A DNA stretch of 64,000 bases from Manduca sexta (GCF_014839805.1 NC_051121.1:2091116-2155115), one strand, 5' to 3'. Shown: positions 13,857 through 26,819, counted from the stretch's first letter. Notes: generated from the letters alone by a model not told the origin. Numbers and translations are program-made.

Positions 13857-14321
13857 GATGCACGTCCTCCTCTCACAACTTTTCAACACGAACTAAGCCA
13901 CAGACAAATTAAAATAACTATAGAAATCCCAAGCGTCTATAATTGTCCATGGTGATGTCTGTGTAGAAACCGTACTTTATCGATAAAAAAATCATAATAA
14001 TTACAGTTGAAAATAAAACTAATCTTTGTATAGCAATTATTTCTATAGTATAAAACATAATAGTACACAAATCATTATTGATAGGTTTTTATTTTGCTAA
14101 TCAACATTAATTTTAATCTTGACTTAAGAAGTCAAGGTAATTCAGAACGCATTTTTTATTTGCTATGTTTTATAATCTATCGCCTTTGTTTACGTCAAAA
14201 CTTCAAAAACTTGAACAAAATATTAAAACAGCATTTTATTTTTTTATTTTATCTCGATAATTTAGAAATTATACTTACATAGCTTCTATGTTAACCATAG
14301 GCATTAAAACTACACAATAGC
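13857..14321. promoter_or_regulatory. shared head-to-head promoter interval of GLYR1 and ATRIP
   Basis: Only 465 bases separate the GLYR1 start codon (13856, minus) from the ATRIP start codon (14322, plus). Both 5' UTRs and both promoters must fit here unless further 5' exons exist. No TATA box clearly assigned to either gene was seen. Confidence 0.7.
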
Positions 14322-17300
14322 ATGTCTAAAAGATATTTTCCACACGAATATGGAGACAGGAAAAAGGCAAAACTTGATGTCAGCATATCTGACCACAACT
14401 TCCCTTTGAGCCAAAACAATTCATACCAAGGTAAACATCAATACATGATCTAGGCGACAGACAACATTCTGTATACACAGAGTGTATAAAATAGTAAAAA
14501 AAATGATTAATTCATTCTGTTAACCTTAGTTGTTTTTACGCTTCAGAATCAAACAAGGCAGACACATGGGGTGATGAAAATGATGACGAAATGCTTCTTC
14601 TGGCCAGCCAGGCGTGCGAAGAGGCGTGTAACAATAACGATATCAGTCAATTGGCTAATTACACAATATGTATGCAGCCAGCATCCACAAGTACACAAAT
14701 TTGTCAACCGGGACCGAGCGCGAAAACATCATTCGTGTTCAAAAAACCGTCAAGCAACCCCTCCAGTACTCTGTCAACGCATTTGAAAGACAAATGCGAT
14801 AGGATATCATCGCCATTGCCAGGATTTTCCTCTAAACTCGTTGGGAAGGATACCAGATCTGTTAATCAGACTGACGACTTTATATTCAACGATAAAATAT
14901 ACAAAGGACAGGACTCCAATGTTGTTTATCAGCAGTTACTTCAAATGCAAGAAGAGAATGCAAAACTTAAGTCAGAAAATGGGAAATTGCTGGAGAAATG
15001 TTTGACCAAAGAAGGGGAGGCTTCCATTTTAAGGACACAGTTGAAGAATTGTCAAATGTCTGTAGACAATGCCAGGTTGGAGAAGATTAAAGCTCAGGAA
15101 AAGGTCCAGATGGAGTATAATGAAAAGCTCAATTTGGCAAACAATCAAATGCATGACTTGAGGACACAGTTAGACTTTAAGGTGATTTCATGCATTTAAG
15201 GCATATTATGATTTCTATGATTATCAAAATTACTTTGGTACGTAAGGGCTAATAGAGTGCTCCCTGTAGACTTATAGGCACTAGTGGCAAAAGGACCATA
15301 TAACCTTATTCCTGCTGGCTACCCTCCATGTCAAAATGATTTATAATTCAAGCAATTTGAAGACTGCATTCTTGCATATTATCTATGTTCTATGTTGTGT
15401 CGGGTTCTCTTTTGGAAAGTTTCACCTTTAGCCAATGACAGGCAGTATGACATTACCCATGGGGCTGGAGCGATGGAGATTATGTTACAAATCCTCTAAA
15501 AAAGAGGGACACATTCTCTAACTATGGAATAATCATAATTAAGAATTACCAAATACAATGTCTCAAGTTAGATAGGGATATAAAACAAATACTAAATAAT
15601 ATAACATTTAATTACAGAATCTAGAAATAATCAGTATAAAAGAGAAATGCAAGAAGTTGGAGTCGACAAAACTAAAGCTAACACAAGTTACTGTTAGTGG
15701 TAATGATATATCGGCAAGGTGAGTATTTTAGACTTAGATTTACTATACTCTATGGCAGGGAATATGAAGCAATGGCTCATGTGACAATAAGCAAAATAAT
15801 TTCAGCTCTCATGACCATGAAAGAAAACCACAATGAAATCTATAAAATAGTTTTATTTTAATGTCTAAAATTCGTGTAAAGATGAGAAATCAATGAAGGT
15901 ACCCCGCCCCAGTCCATCGCATATAAATTTTATGCTAAAATGTGAAGATATCATATTGTTTCAGTAATAAGCACATTAATAACTACAATTCAAACGATTA
16001 TACTCAGGTGAAGAGAGTAAAAACTACTTGCAGTTCAGTACAAACTGAAGACAAAGTAAAGTTTCTTAAACTGAACAAAGCCTCTAGGAAAGGTAATTAA
16101 TTAAAATATGTTTTTATTATGATATTCATATTAAATAATATACTGTATAGGAAATTCAAATATATTATATTTGTGACTGTCAGCCTCTAGTCATTGAATA
16201 ACTGGCAACAGACTTCAGGGCAACATTTAACAATAATAGCAGATGTAACTTACCATTCAATATCTTTAAGTAAGTTGTAACAACTTTAATAAATATTATA
16301 AGCAATTTTTTTTACTATTTGATACTAATAGTATGGTACTCAATGTACAACCTAATGCAACTTTGAAAATTAATCTACATTTTTCAAAATTATAGATATC
16401 TCTAAATTGGACACAGTACTACCTTACTTACTACAATCGGCGCAAAGCCAGCAGTATTCTCTACTAGATTACAACGAGAAGCTGCAGAAAAGAACAGATC
16501 TATCACACAATAAGTGTAGGATTTACAGCACATTCCTAAGAGCTCCGTCGACACCATTGCCCAGGGAAGGCAGTTTTAAAATCCAAACGAATTGTGTTTA
16601 CGAGGATTTGTGCTGCATTGCTGCAGGAGATTCTGATCAACTTAGGTATTTTAATGTGAGTATTTTTATAAACTTATCTAATCATTTTTCCATTAGGTCT
16701 GATTTATTGTGATAACTAAGTTAATGAAATAAAATTTGGTCTACCTCGGTGACGTTGTTGTATTGTGTGCGTATTACAACAACCGTCTGAGTAGTCGGAT
16801 GGATTGGATCGGACAGAGTGATGTTAGGTTTTCCTGATCTTTCGCCCGGGACTCTGGTGCCTCATATGGCGATAGGCTTGCCGAGCACACAGGCGAAATC
16901 ACTGTAGAGTGTGCTTCTGTTACCATTGTTACATTCCTTTCATTACTGATGTTATTCCACGTCCAAATATATTGGTTAAACTCGAAAACGTTTTCAGGTG
17001 TTCACAACTATAAAATCTTCTTTAGAAGAAGTTGTCACTCGACTGGAAACAATATGCAGGAGAATGACGTCAGCATTCCAGAAAGAAATGGACGAGAAAT
17101 ACATAGAGTCAAGTACCACTTACTTAGATGTAAAGAGAAACGAATTGTTAGAAGGAAGGTAAACCAATCCCATCAGAAAATTTTTAACTGCTTCTTCAGC
17201 ACAGTTGCACACCCCAGTTACACATCCCAAAATGGAAGCCTTTTGAGAATTCATAAACATTACTTAGAGACTATCTAATGTAATTTCATATTTCTTGTTC

Positions 17301-20238
17301 CTTACAAGTCAGATTTTAAAATAATATATATTGGAATTATAATAAGTAGTTTCGCCATACAATACCTAAAAAAATCCTCTCATTGCAGGGCGTTGTATAA
17401 AGAAGAACAAGAGATACTGGCGCGTCGTATGACCGCTGTGTTATCGTATGTTCTAGAAAGCTCTAGAGGCGTGGATTACTATAATAATTTTGAGAAACAG
17501 ACTGCAAAGGAACAGAGAGCTAGCATTACCGATATTATATCTAGGATATGTGAGCTACTTGATAGCACTGTAAGTATTACTTCATTGTTTTTGTAATTTA
17601 TGTGAGCTGTGGAGTATTAAATATCCCATAAAAGTTGTTGTTAAACAGGCAGCTGGTTAAACTAAGTCAAATTACTTCTGTGACATGAGTAAAAAAATTG
17701 TGTTTCACTACCCCACATTGAATTGAAATAAAGCTGGATAATATATTGATAACATACAATTTTATTTTTACAAATAAATTGCTTTAATCATTCACAAAAA
17801 TAACAATAAGTCATGTTTATTATAGTCTTTACTTTATTTTTGCTAAATGTTTAATTTTTTAAACCTAGCAGTTGTATACTTTTGTTTTACCCATATTCTA
17901 TATATCATTATTAATTTACAAACCAGAAGACCTTTTTAACAAAATTTCTACATTTTCAGTCATGTGCAACCATGTACAGTGGTTTATTATTGTCAATTTG
18001 TATTTTAATACAAATTATATTATCGCAAACAAAGAATCACACCCTGTTGGATCCAATAAAGTCTGTGATAACCGCACGAGCTATGCCTTTTGTATATTGC
18101 AATATCCTTGGAACAGTAAAGACAATATCGCTGTGGGAGAACTTCAAAAAAACATTCTGTCCTGGATCCAATACTGGGAATCTTAAAATAGACTATGATC
18201 AAGGTGTTTTATTATGTAAAAAAGGTAAGGATTTGCAATGTTTAGAAAAATACAGGTGTTGAAAAAGGGTAGGGTGATTTTTTTTTCCCCTAACTGGCTC
18301 TGTCCTTTGGGACAATTTTGCCAACGTCAAGCTCTAGGCATACACATGTAGAAGATTTACTCTTTTATTGTATCGCAGTGAGATTAATAAGTCTTTTTTA
18401 TATAGTATGTCATCTGTCATTATTGACATCCCCCTTTTACAACATCCTGTATATATCAGCTTGAAAACTTATTTATGTTTAAAGAAATAGCCAACAGTCA
18501 GAAAAAGCTTACGCAATATTGCGCCTGCTATTCGTGGTCCTCTGTACAATGTTAATATTTATAAATCTTACGCAATAAGTATTTTTATTTTTTTCCCATA
18601 AGTCACAAACTATATTCTACCTATAGCTGAAATCGTCTAATTATATTTATTGGCCAAATCATATAAAAACAGGATAGTACTTAATTGTTTACTAGGAAAT
18701 TGTTTCTAATTCGGTATTTTTTACAGATTCATGCTATCTACAAACCCTTTGGAAGCATGTGGAAGTTTGTTTGAAATGTATTGAGAAACAGAATTTGCCA
18801 GAAAGTGCGGTCGCATTCACGCGAGACCTATTAGTTTTACACAGTAATACTTGTGAAGGAGCCAGTTATGGGCAGGATAAATACAGGTTCGTTTTAATGC
18901 TGTATTTAACATTACTTTTAGGGCCCGTTTCATATATTACTAATAAATTTTATTTGAGTTATTGTATTAAACAGCTAATGTAGATAGTACTCATTTTATT
19001 GACATTTATTTGCGAGCATACATTAGAGTGTACCTTTTGTATTTGGTCGGCTTATACATTTATGTGATAAGTAGCATTTACTTAGAAGTTGTGAATCTTT
19101 AGAAATAATATTTCGAGGACGAAACTATGCAGTTAGCATTAATACTCCGCACAGGAATCAAAGTATCGATATTTTGTCTCCACATTTTGACTTCTGAATA
19201 TTGATACCTGAGATAGTTACTTTGAACCTAATAGTAAAACTTTAGATTTATCGTAGAGTCTATAACATAGGTGGTTAACAAAAGCGGAACAATGAGGGTA
19301 CACAGATATCTTATTTTATTTTACTCTATCCCTAACTCTCAAATATTCGTTAATTGTACATGTGTATGTGTTTTTTTTTCAGTTGCGATTGCCAGCTAAC
19401 ATTGATTCAAGTTGTGGTTTATGCTTTGAGAATATGTTCTGTAATGCTTGACAGCCACAAAGTATCTTTACATGGTAAGTTCATTCATTACAAAATAAGG
19501 CTTATTATGAGAACAAAAATGAGTTTATCTTGTTTATTCGTCTCCTTTATAAACGCCAAATATATAAAAAATCAAGTAAGAATATTGGTTTTCTGTCGCA
19601 CCCCTTCGCTTCTGTAAATGCCTAACTTAAAAACGTATGTTTATTTCAGATACGTCAGGAAGTTCCGATATTTTTCAAGAACTATTGTCGGTTTGTAGGT
19701 GTGGCGTGCAAGCGCTGTACCAGTGCACCATAAAGGACGTAGAGTTTACCACACAGCTATCCTATAACGAAGGTCATCTTATCGAGTTTTGTGAGATCAT
19801 GAAGTGCTATGAACACAGTGAAGTTTATTGTAAGTGTATATGGAAATTCTGTTTTCAAAGTTACTATTGATACGAAAACGTAATGGGAATAACTGGCTAA
19901 TGAAGATATAAAATATTAATTTGGTTAAAAAAAAATATATGTTCAAGACGCTTTTGTGCCTTTCTTGCAAATAATGAATTTATTATTCATTTTGCGACCT
20001 TATAGTATATACACCAGAAATACTTTTTTATCCATTTCTTATGTTAAAAGATATATAGGCACGTCGTTTTTTCTGTATTGATTTCAGTAAATTATCTATG
20101 AATTTAATTTATTTATTTTCAGCAAACATGTTATCTGAATTGGCGGGGACCTTGCAGTGTTCGCCGGACGACACGCCCTCAGCATTCCACAAGGAAGCGT
20201 GGCTCAAGAGCTTTACTACTTTCACAATAACTGACTGA
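14322..20238 (+). CDS. ATRIP: ATRIP: ATR-interacting DNA-damage checkpoint protein
   Basis: Twelve exons join without a phase conflict into 795 codons plus stop: 14322-14430, 14547-15181, 15618-15718, 15965-16092, 16396-16655, 16998-17158, 17389-17569, 17960-18224, 18727-18886, 19383-19474, 19650-19829, 20123-20238. ATRIP brings ATR kinase to RPA-coated single-stranded DNA; the fly homologue is mus304. Residues 40-56 (ADTWGDENDDEMLLLAS) look like the acidic RPA70-binding recruitment motif near the family's N-terminus. Residues about 160-280 form a Glu/Lys/Gln-rich coiled coil (YQQLLQMQEENAKLKSENGK) as expected for dimerisation and ATR binding. The remainder is helical and Cys-rich, fitting the HEAT-like C-terminal half. 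Length matches human ATRIP (about 790 aa). The first ATG follows an in-frame context consistent with a start, and the gene is head-to-head with GLYR1. Confidence 0.93.
15182..15617 (+). other. ATRIP intron 2
   Basis: A 436-bp intron. The part 15250-15500 ('gcactagtggcaaaaggacc', 'ggcagtatgacattacccat') looks like an old dispersed repeat; I cannot name the family. Confidence 0.6.
16656..16997 (+). other. ATRIP intron 5 with a probable SINE relic
   Basis: The segment 16745-16925 is GC-richer than the surrounding intron. It contains 'cggtgacgttgttgtattgt' and 'tctttcgcccgggactctgg', suggesting a tRNA-headed SINE relic. The evidence is composition and partial motifs only. Confidence 0.45.
18252..18449. 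mobile_element. MITE with terminal inverted repeats, in ATRIP intron 8
   Basis: The ends are inverted copies: 'acaggtgttgaaaaaggg' on the left and 'ccccttttacaacatcctgt' on the right, each bordered by TA-containing sequence (left 't', right 'ata'). The element is about 198 bp without a coding frame. It sits between the ATRIP exons at 17960-18224 and 18727-18886. A single related end ('ttgcaacaccctgta') occurs near 32259-32272. Confidence 0.65.
18887..19382 (+). other. ATRIP intron 9
   Basis: AT-rich intron of 496 bp between the exons at 18727-18886 and 19383-19474; nothing recognisable. Confidence 0.7.
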
Positions 20239-21439
20239 AATTAGTACTTATATTGACCCTGATGTACCTACCCTACCAATTGAAACTAGAAAAAATAGAA
20301 GACTTTAGCTAATCATATAGCAACAGCATTTCACAAGTGATTATGAACGATCAGAAGTTAGCTACGTGCTCCATGACAGATGTCAAATATGGGTGACAGG
20401 ATTGATGCGCGGGTAATGTAGCTCACTTCGAGCCATTCGTAAATATTGGTATCTAGTGTATTAGCTGTAATGAATGTGTAATGAGTATCTAATCTGCCAA
20501 AACGAGGTAATAACAATTTAATTTAAGTCAACCAGTTCAATAGCATGAAGTTGTAGATAGTCTTCGACTGAATGTACATGAGACTTCTGCACTTTTAGTC
20601 ACTTTTATTAGCAATGAACTAGATAAGTATATTGTCTACCTGGAATATTTTATATAATACATATGAAATGTTAATTTAATTGCGCTATAGAAGTGATATG
20701 AAGTTAGCTTTAATTTTTAAGAACAGCCACCATTAATACCATAAATAGTTTAATATGTGGTTCAATAATGTGTATGGACCGTTTGCAATAAACGATCCAA
20801 TGGCATCCCATCCCAATGATCCGTCACTATAATGGACCAATCAGAACAAAGGTCTTTTTCCATATTTAGTAATAATCTTATACTAATTGGTTTATTATCA
20901 GAATTTAATCGCATATTAATATTAGGGTCATTTATTGAAAACGACCATATGTCCAGCAGTAATGTTTTATGATCGATTTCCATAAACGATCTTAATCGCT
21001 GTCTTCCAATCAATCCCTGAATTAGACCGATTAGAATTAAGTTTGACATCCTTAAGGTTTACTTATTTCGATTGATTTATTATCGCGATTGATCCAAAGA
21101 TAGCGGATGCGATCGTTAATTGAATTCGGCCGTAAACAATGTTTAAAAATAATATTTGTAATGCAAAAGCTATGTGAAAACATTCTGTGATTGTAGATAT
21201 GTACATAAATAATTATACTATTTAAAATAAAATTAATATTTATTCTTTATGGTTTATTATTTTCAATTTAATTCATACAATCGTCTATGTATTGGACAGT
21301 AATCCAATAAGGAATGTGTTTAAAAATACCTATGACGTCAATCTTTATGACAGATTTGAAGTTAGTCACGAGTCACAGTTAACACAAACGACGTGTAGAG
21401 GGCAGGTAAATTCATTAAATTTCACTCTGAAGCTAGTTA

Positions 21440-21600
21440 TAAATTACTAGCGACCCGCCCCGGCTTCGCACGGGTGCAATGCTGATACTAAATACACTAC
21501 AGAAAAACTGTGAACGTTGTATATAAAAACATAGCGGCCCGCTCTGGCTTCGCACGGGTATAACATAACAAAATAACAGTATTTCTCCACTATTTAAAGG
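21440..21600 (+). repeat. two LINE-tail heads in tandem
   Basis: The block 'gcgacccgccccggcttcgc' followed by 'acgggtgcaa' occurs at about 21449 and again, slightly changed ('gcggcccgctctggcttcgc' then 'acgggtataa'), at about 21533. These GC-rich headers mark 3' ends of degraded non-LTR retrotransposons in Lepidoptera. Confidence 0.6.
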
Positions 21601-21948
21601 ATGTTATTATACATAGCTTTTGCCCGCGGCTCCGCCCGCGTTATAAAGTTTTTCAGGCTAAAGTTTTCCGTTATAAAAGTAGTAGTTTCCCGGGAGCCTA
21701 TATTCTTCCCAGGGTCTCAAACTGTCTCCATGCCAAATTTCATCTTAATACGTTGGGTAGTTTTTGAGTTTAACACGTTCAGGCAGTCAGATGCAGCGGG
21801 GGACTTTGTTTTATAATATATTTTTTAGAACTTTTTAAGAGGAACAATCCCGTCATACATCATTGTTGCATAACTTTAACCGTTTACGCAGCGCACGCAA
21901 CGGAAGCTCTCAAAACTATTAATTTTTCCCCGTTTTTGCAACATGTTT

Positions 21949-22440
21949 CATTACTGCTCCGCTCCTATTGGTCATAGCGTGATGATATATAGCCTATAGC
22001 ACTCCAGGATCAAAGGGCTATCCAACACAAAAATATTTTTTCAGTTCAAACCGGTAGGTTCTGAGATAAGCCATTACTGCTCCGCTCCTATTGGCCATAG
22101 CGTGATGATATATAGCCTATAGCGCTCCACAAATAAAGGGCTATCCAACACAAAACGAATTTTTCAGTTCAAACCGGTAGTTCCTGAGATTATCCATTAC
22201 TGCTCCGCTCCTAATAGTCATAGCGTGATGATATATAACTTTGAGCACTCTACAAACAAAGGACTATTTAATACAAAAATAATTTTTCAATTTGGACCGG
22301 TAGTTCCTGAGATTAGCCATTACTGCTCCGCTCCTATTGGGTATAGCGTGATGATATATAGCCTATAGCACTCCACGAACAAAGGGCTATCCAACGCAAA
22401 AAGAATTTTTCAATTTGGACCGGTAGTTCCTGAGATTAGC
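21949..22440 (+). repeat. four-unit 123-bp tandem array inside a LINE tail
   Basis: The unit starts 'cattactgctccgctcctat', includes 'catagcgtgatgatatatag', 'caaagggctatccaac' and ends at 'taggttctgagataagc' or 'tagttcctgagattagc'. Starts lie at 21949, 22072, 22195 and 22318, an exact 123-base spacing each time. The array is preceded by a 'cttttgcccgcggctccgcc' header at about 21618 and followed by (CAAA)n at 22447-22470. The related copy at 3937-4180 has only one unit. Confidence 0.9.
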
Positions 22441-22505
22441 GCGTTCAAACAAACAAACAAACAAACAAACAAACTCTTCAGCTTTATATAATAGTATAGA
22501 GTATA
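22441..22505 (+). repeat. (CAAA)n LINE tail
   Basis: About seven CAAA/CAAAC units follow 'gcgcgtt' and lead into 'ctcttcagctttatataata', the same terminal block as at 4148-4180. Confidence 0.8.
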
Positions 22506-22958
22506 GATATGCGATGTTTTCAAACTAGAAGCATAGAAGGCAGGTTAAATAACAAACTTTAAACATGACATAAAGATTGAAGTCAACATTAATTATAATT
22601 CATAATGGGGTAATTATGAACTGCTTACAATAACTCTGTTATCACCTCTAGTGCATTTGCCAAAAGAAAATAAATAGTATGGTAATGATATAACAGAAGA
22701 CAAAATAATGAAGTAAAAATCCAAAACAAATAGTTGAGCTATCACAGTTGCCAGAAATCAGATAGTGCAACAGAAATTACTTACAATAAATAGTATTATT
22801 TAAAAAATAAGAATTTATACATTTTCAGATTTGAAAAATTACACAATATTTATATTTTTAATAAATTTGAAAATATGTACTATCAATATCTCAACGAATA
22901 TATTATACACAATCAATTATTAGCTAGAACATATTGATCTTAATTTAATTGATCAAAT

Positions 22959-25436
22959 TCAAACTTTTGGGGTTGTTATAATAGGAATAATTTCGGGCTT
23001 GCTTGGAGCGTGGAAGAAATAAAGCATAAATCCGGCTGCCAGCAAGAAGTGGAACGCTAAGATTGAACCGGCAAGAATAATGAAATACTTTGTGTTCTTC
23101 AATGCAGGCAACAACCAAAATATAAGTACCGCTCCGGAAACGAATGCTGCCATCAATACAAAAAGCCATTGGAGCCACGAGATCTGGATGGTCCATAAGA
23201 TGGCCACAGGAATGTAGATTGAGAGAGAATATCCATATAAACAGAATAAGGATATCATTGATGGTGTTCTTGATGTCTGGAAATGAAAAATATTTTTTTT
23301 AACTGTATGTAGTTGCAAAAATGTAGTTTTCAATATTATATAGTCTTAATGACTGAATTTGTGACAAGTGTGTCACACATATAAGAAACACGCATCTTTG
23401 AAACTATATACATATTTTTACACTAAATCATATTTTCCAGAAAGCATATTATGCAATAATGTAAACCCATTAAAATAAAAAAAAAATCAATAGCCCTTAC
23501 CAAATATTTCCTCTTTCAAGTACGCCAGGCCTCACAAAAATATGGTTCTAAAATAACTGGTTTAATTATAATGTAAATTATTCTAAAATTCCCTTACCTG
23601 TGTTTCTATTTCGTCCTGTCCATCAGAGACAGTGGTCCATTTGAGCGCAGCCCACAATGCCAGTGGCACGATCCACACATAGCTCATAATAGCAGTGGCT
23701 GCATATGATACCAGGTGAAAGTCATAACGCCAGGGTATTGGCTTGTTGGCGTTTTGAAGGTAGTCAGCTATGTTGCCACTGACCGCTATTGTAAAGATCT
23801 GAAAATGTTTTTTGGAAAATACTATTCATCTTTTTCATTTATTGCCTGCGTAATGTTTATGTAAGCCATAAAACTCATGAGATACTGGACTTTAATCAAA
23901 GATTTTAAGGTTATGAGCTTTATATTTCGAAAAATACTTTATTATGCACCTCTTAAAGTAACATTAGATCTGGCCATATTAATAACAGGACGGAAAAAAA
24001 ATTGGCAAAAATTAGGTTTGACAACCTTATTAAGCAATCAGTCTTTAATTGCATTTAGGTTACTTCATAATGTTAGTATATTATGTGATTTTTGATCACA
24101 TCTTGGGACGGAACACACTTGGCGAAAAGTGGGTGCCCTAGTTGTGCCTCTTCATACCCCTTTCGGTATAAATGTGCGATGTGTGATTGTGTGTGTGTGT
24201 GATTTTAGCTCAGTTACTTCCTATCATATCAGTCACATAATATATCAGTATTCAGAACACAATCAGGAGAATCTTTAATTGGACAAACTTGTTCCATTTA
24301 ACTACAACAATCTGCTGATTACAGTGATTAAAATCTACATGACCATGTTGTGAGTTTTCTAATAATATTGGTTCAGTATATCCGAATTGTGCCTAACAAT
24401 ATACTGATTAGTCTGAACTAACACATTACTCCAACAAGTTTTTCATAAAGTATTTGTTTAATTTACTTGAGTCTTTCACTAATTATGTTGAAAATAATTA
24501 TATGTTTACTGTCTACCACCGAAGTCGGAAAATGCATCCCCAACAAAAATATTACAATGTATAATGTCGCCAAAATGATTCTTGATACAAATTTTAAGAG
24601 TCATAATATGATTTTGTTTGCAGCAGCTTATATGTTGTAGTTTTGTATATTTTATAATATATTATAAAATTAATATTCACAAATCAAATAAAATATACAT
24701 AATTTGGTATATCAGGAGGATAATATCTTACCAAAGTTACAGAAATCCAGATAGGGCCATACATATCTGGCTTCCCCTTGATCCTCTCGTCAAAGTAATT
24801 ACGGGAGACCTTCTGCGGAAGGACTGATGATATGATCCTCTCCACTACTTCACTTGTTTGGACGTCAAAGTACTTCTGATAGTACTCTATTGTCCAGAAA
24901 TTGTGATTGGCTGTGAATAAAGCATTGCAAACATTTCAAATGAGGTCAAATTGATATATGATTTGTGAATGTATATATAGGTATAGGAATAGATATTGAT
25001 AAAATCTTATTGCAAAGTATCCAAAGAAAACCTGATTAACATGTAAAGTAGGTCAGTGACAAAGGCAAGTATTATCTAAAGATTACACACATCACTAGCT
25101 CTATACAGCTGGTCAAACGCAAATGTGGTGTACCTATCAAGTAATCACCAGCATTTCAATCTATCCAAATTCCTAGCACACATCACTGATACTATTAGAA
25201 TGCTAGTACTATTTAATGCATGGTTTTGTGTGTTTAGTAGAATTAAACTTACATTGCGGCACAGCCTCAGGTTCCTGAGTCATTTTAGGCTCTTCGTAGT
25301 TGTACGATGTTGTCGACATTGTATTATTGTAGGGGTTTGAATGCACGGCCTCAACATCAATACGCGCGCTGCGGTCATTGTGCTCCGGTGAATAGTCTTG
25401 GAAATTCAATAACTCTCCTGTATTCACGTTCGTCAT
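22959..25436 (-). CDS. YIPF1: YIPF1/YIPF2-type Golgi five-pass membrane protein
   Basis: Four minus-strand exons, 25436-25253, 24910-24732, 23798-23598 and 23276-22959, join in phase to 293 codons plus stop, close to the 300-residue size of vertebrate YIPF1. The N-terminal third is hydrophilic and Asn/Ser-rich. The conserved YIPF entry segment follows (NHNFWTIEYYQKYFDVQT, then GKPDMYGPIWISVTL), and then about five hydrophobic stretches: ITVL-type start at exon 3, LVSYAATAIMSYVWIVPLAL, MISLFCLYGYSLSIYIPVAI, WLFVLMAAFVSGAVLIFWLL and YFIILAGSILAFHFLLAAGF. Family members sit in Golgi and ER membranes and bind Rab GTPases. YIPF1 and YIPF2 are close paralogues in vertebrates and cannot be told apart here. 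The gene is divergent from PCF11. Confidence 0.92.
23799..24731 (-). other. YIPF intron 2
   Basis: A 933-bp intron. The part 24094-24210 ('gggacggaacacacttggcg', 'tcttcatacccctttcggta', then a GT run) is a fragment of a dispersed repeat also glimpsed at 56283-56395. Confidence 0.6.
24094..24210 (-). repeat. dispersed repeat fragment with GT run
   Basis: Shares 'cccctttcggtataaa' / 'ccctttggggacaaag'-type core and a terminal GTGT run with the stretch at 56283-56395. The strand was set by the (GT)n end and is uncertain. Confidence 0.4.
24911..25252 (-). other. YIPF intron 1
   Basis: A 342-bp intron between the first two coding exons; AT-rich, nothing recognisable. Confidence 0.7.
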
Positions 25437-26819
25437 TATTATTGGCTAAATAATACTACAGCCACTTTTGTCGTGTTTTCATGAAAACGTCAAATTCAGT
25501 AATGTTAAAATGTCAAAATATAGATGTCATATTTTATGTTTTACGTTGAGACGAGGCAAAGGATACGAGCATACATTCTGTGATTCAAGATTCTGTCTCA
25601 CAAAATAGAATCCATAGAGCATTTAGAAACCTACGGGAAATACAAGCTATCGACATATAGTCATATCATAACCATCATAACCATAGAATAGAACCACATA
25701 CAGTCATATCATAGACATATCAGAACCGAAATCGTATCATACCTACTGTATATATCCTCTATGTAACATTGATCTAAAGAGTGGGTAGTAAGTATCGATA
25801 AAAGTAAATTTAGGTACCTACACTTTGCGCTTATTTACATATCCTAACGTTTTAATCGTACACATACATTATTAATAATTCCATGTACACGATACAGCCA
25901 GTAATATTTATTTCAATAATTAAATTGAAAAGTTGATATAATAAAAATTTAGGTCATACAATGCTCATCAGTCATTTAGTATCTACTATATTATGTAAAA
26001 GAGGTTGCAACTTGTATTCTTGGGTAAATTCTCTAACTGCCGATTTTATTAAGATCATTAGGTCTTCAATACCTGACGGTAGTACCACAGGTCTCCAGGG
26101 GACAATAATAAAACTTAAAGCCAAAGATAAATTCATAATAATTCCATGCTTCAATGTAATTTATTATTTTATGAATGAAAAAACATTCACTCTATTTCCG
26201 GTCTTGCATGTTCGCTTGTTTCGGAATTTCCTTGGGTTTCCCGTATAAATGTTTTTTTTTATCGTTTATTCTATGGGAACAATAACAAAATTATTATTTT
26301 ACCAGCGGTGCCACGGTCGAATAATTGAAATAAATCAATAACTGTAAGACTTATAATCAATTATATTCAGCGTTCAGGAAATAAATATCAAAGAAATCTT
26401 AGAAAACAGACAACGGAAATTTCGATTTAGGATTTTTTTTGTAATTTTGGAATTACCTGGTAACACTGATCACGTCGTGCCTCCGCAGCCGCATTGTTCC
26501 GCCATTTTGTTTTCACTTCACCCAGCGCAGTTACGTCGAAAGGTTTTTACTCGTTGTTGCTGGGCGATTTCTTGAATCACTGATCATTGTAATATTTTAA
26601 TTTTATCAGTAGACATGTGTAATTAGTCTCTACGTGCCGTGAATGCCGTTGTGCGTTTATCTAGGGTGTTGAGTTATCCGTGATAACGTAAGTTTCCTAC
26701 GTGCTGTATTTGTAAATTTCTCGCCATGTTGAAATCCACGTAACCGAAGTTCATATTTCGTTGCAGTGATGTTTATTTGAAGACTGTGTTTGGCATGACA
26801 TCGCGTGCGACCGTGCAAG
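25437..26819. promoter_or_regulatory. divergent promoter region of YIPF and PCF11, with PCF11 5' UTR
   Basis: The two start codons face away from each other across 1.38 kb. On the PCF11 side a small 5'-UTR intron is likely: donor 'gataac|gtaagt' with the exon ending at 26687, and acceptor 'tcgttgcag' with the next exon starting at 26767. A GC-richer patch from about 26460 to 26660 is the best place for the PCF11 transcription start. No TATA box was assigned. Confidence 0.55.

Larger units (their letters stand above)
20239..22958. other. convergent intergenic region ATRIP / YIPF with repeats
   Basis: The two genes meet tail-to-tail here. AATAAA motifs near 20785 and 21226 could end ATRIP transcripts. 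The interval 21440-22500 is a cluster of LINE-tail fragments including a tandem array. The patch 20755-21120 is rich in 'gatcgat/aacgatc' motifs without a recognisable family. Confidence 0.65.

Noticed and set aside
20762..21049. Minus-strand 95-codon frame in the ATRIP/YIPF gap
   Set aside because: No domain or splice context. The DNA is rich in 'gatcgat' motifs with weak inverted repeats and is more likely an old mobile-element remnant.
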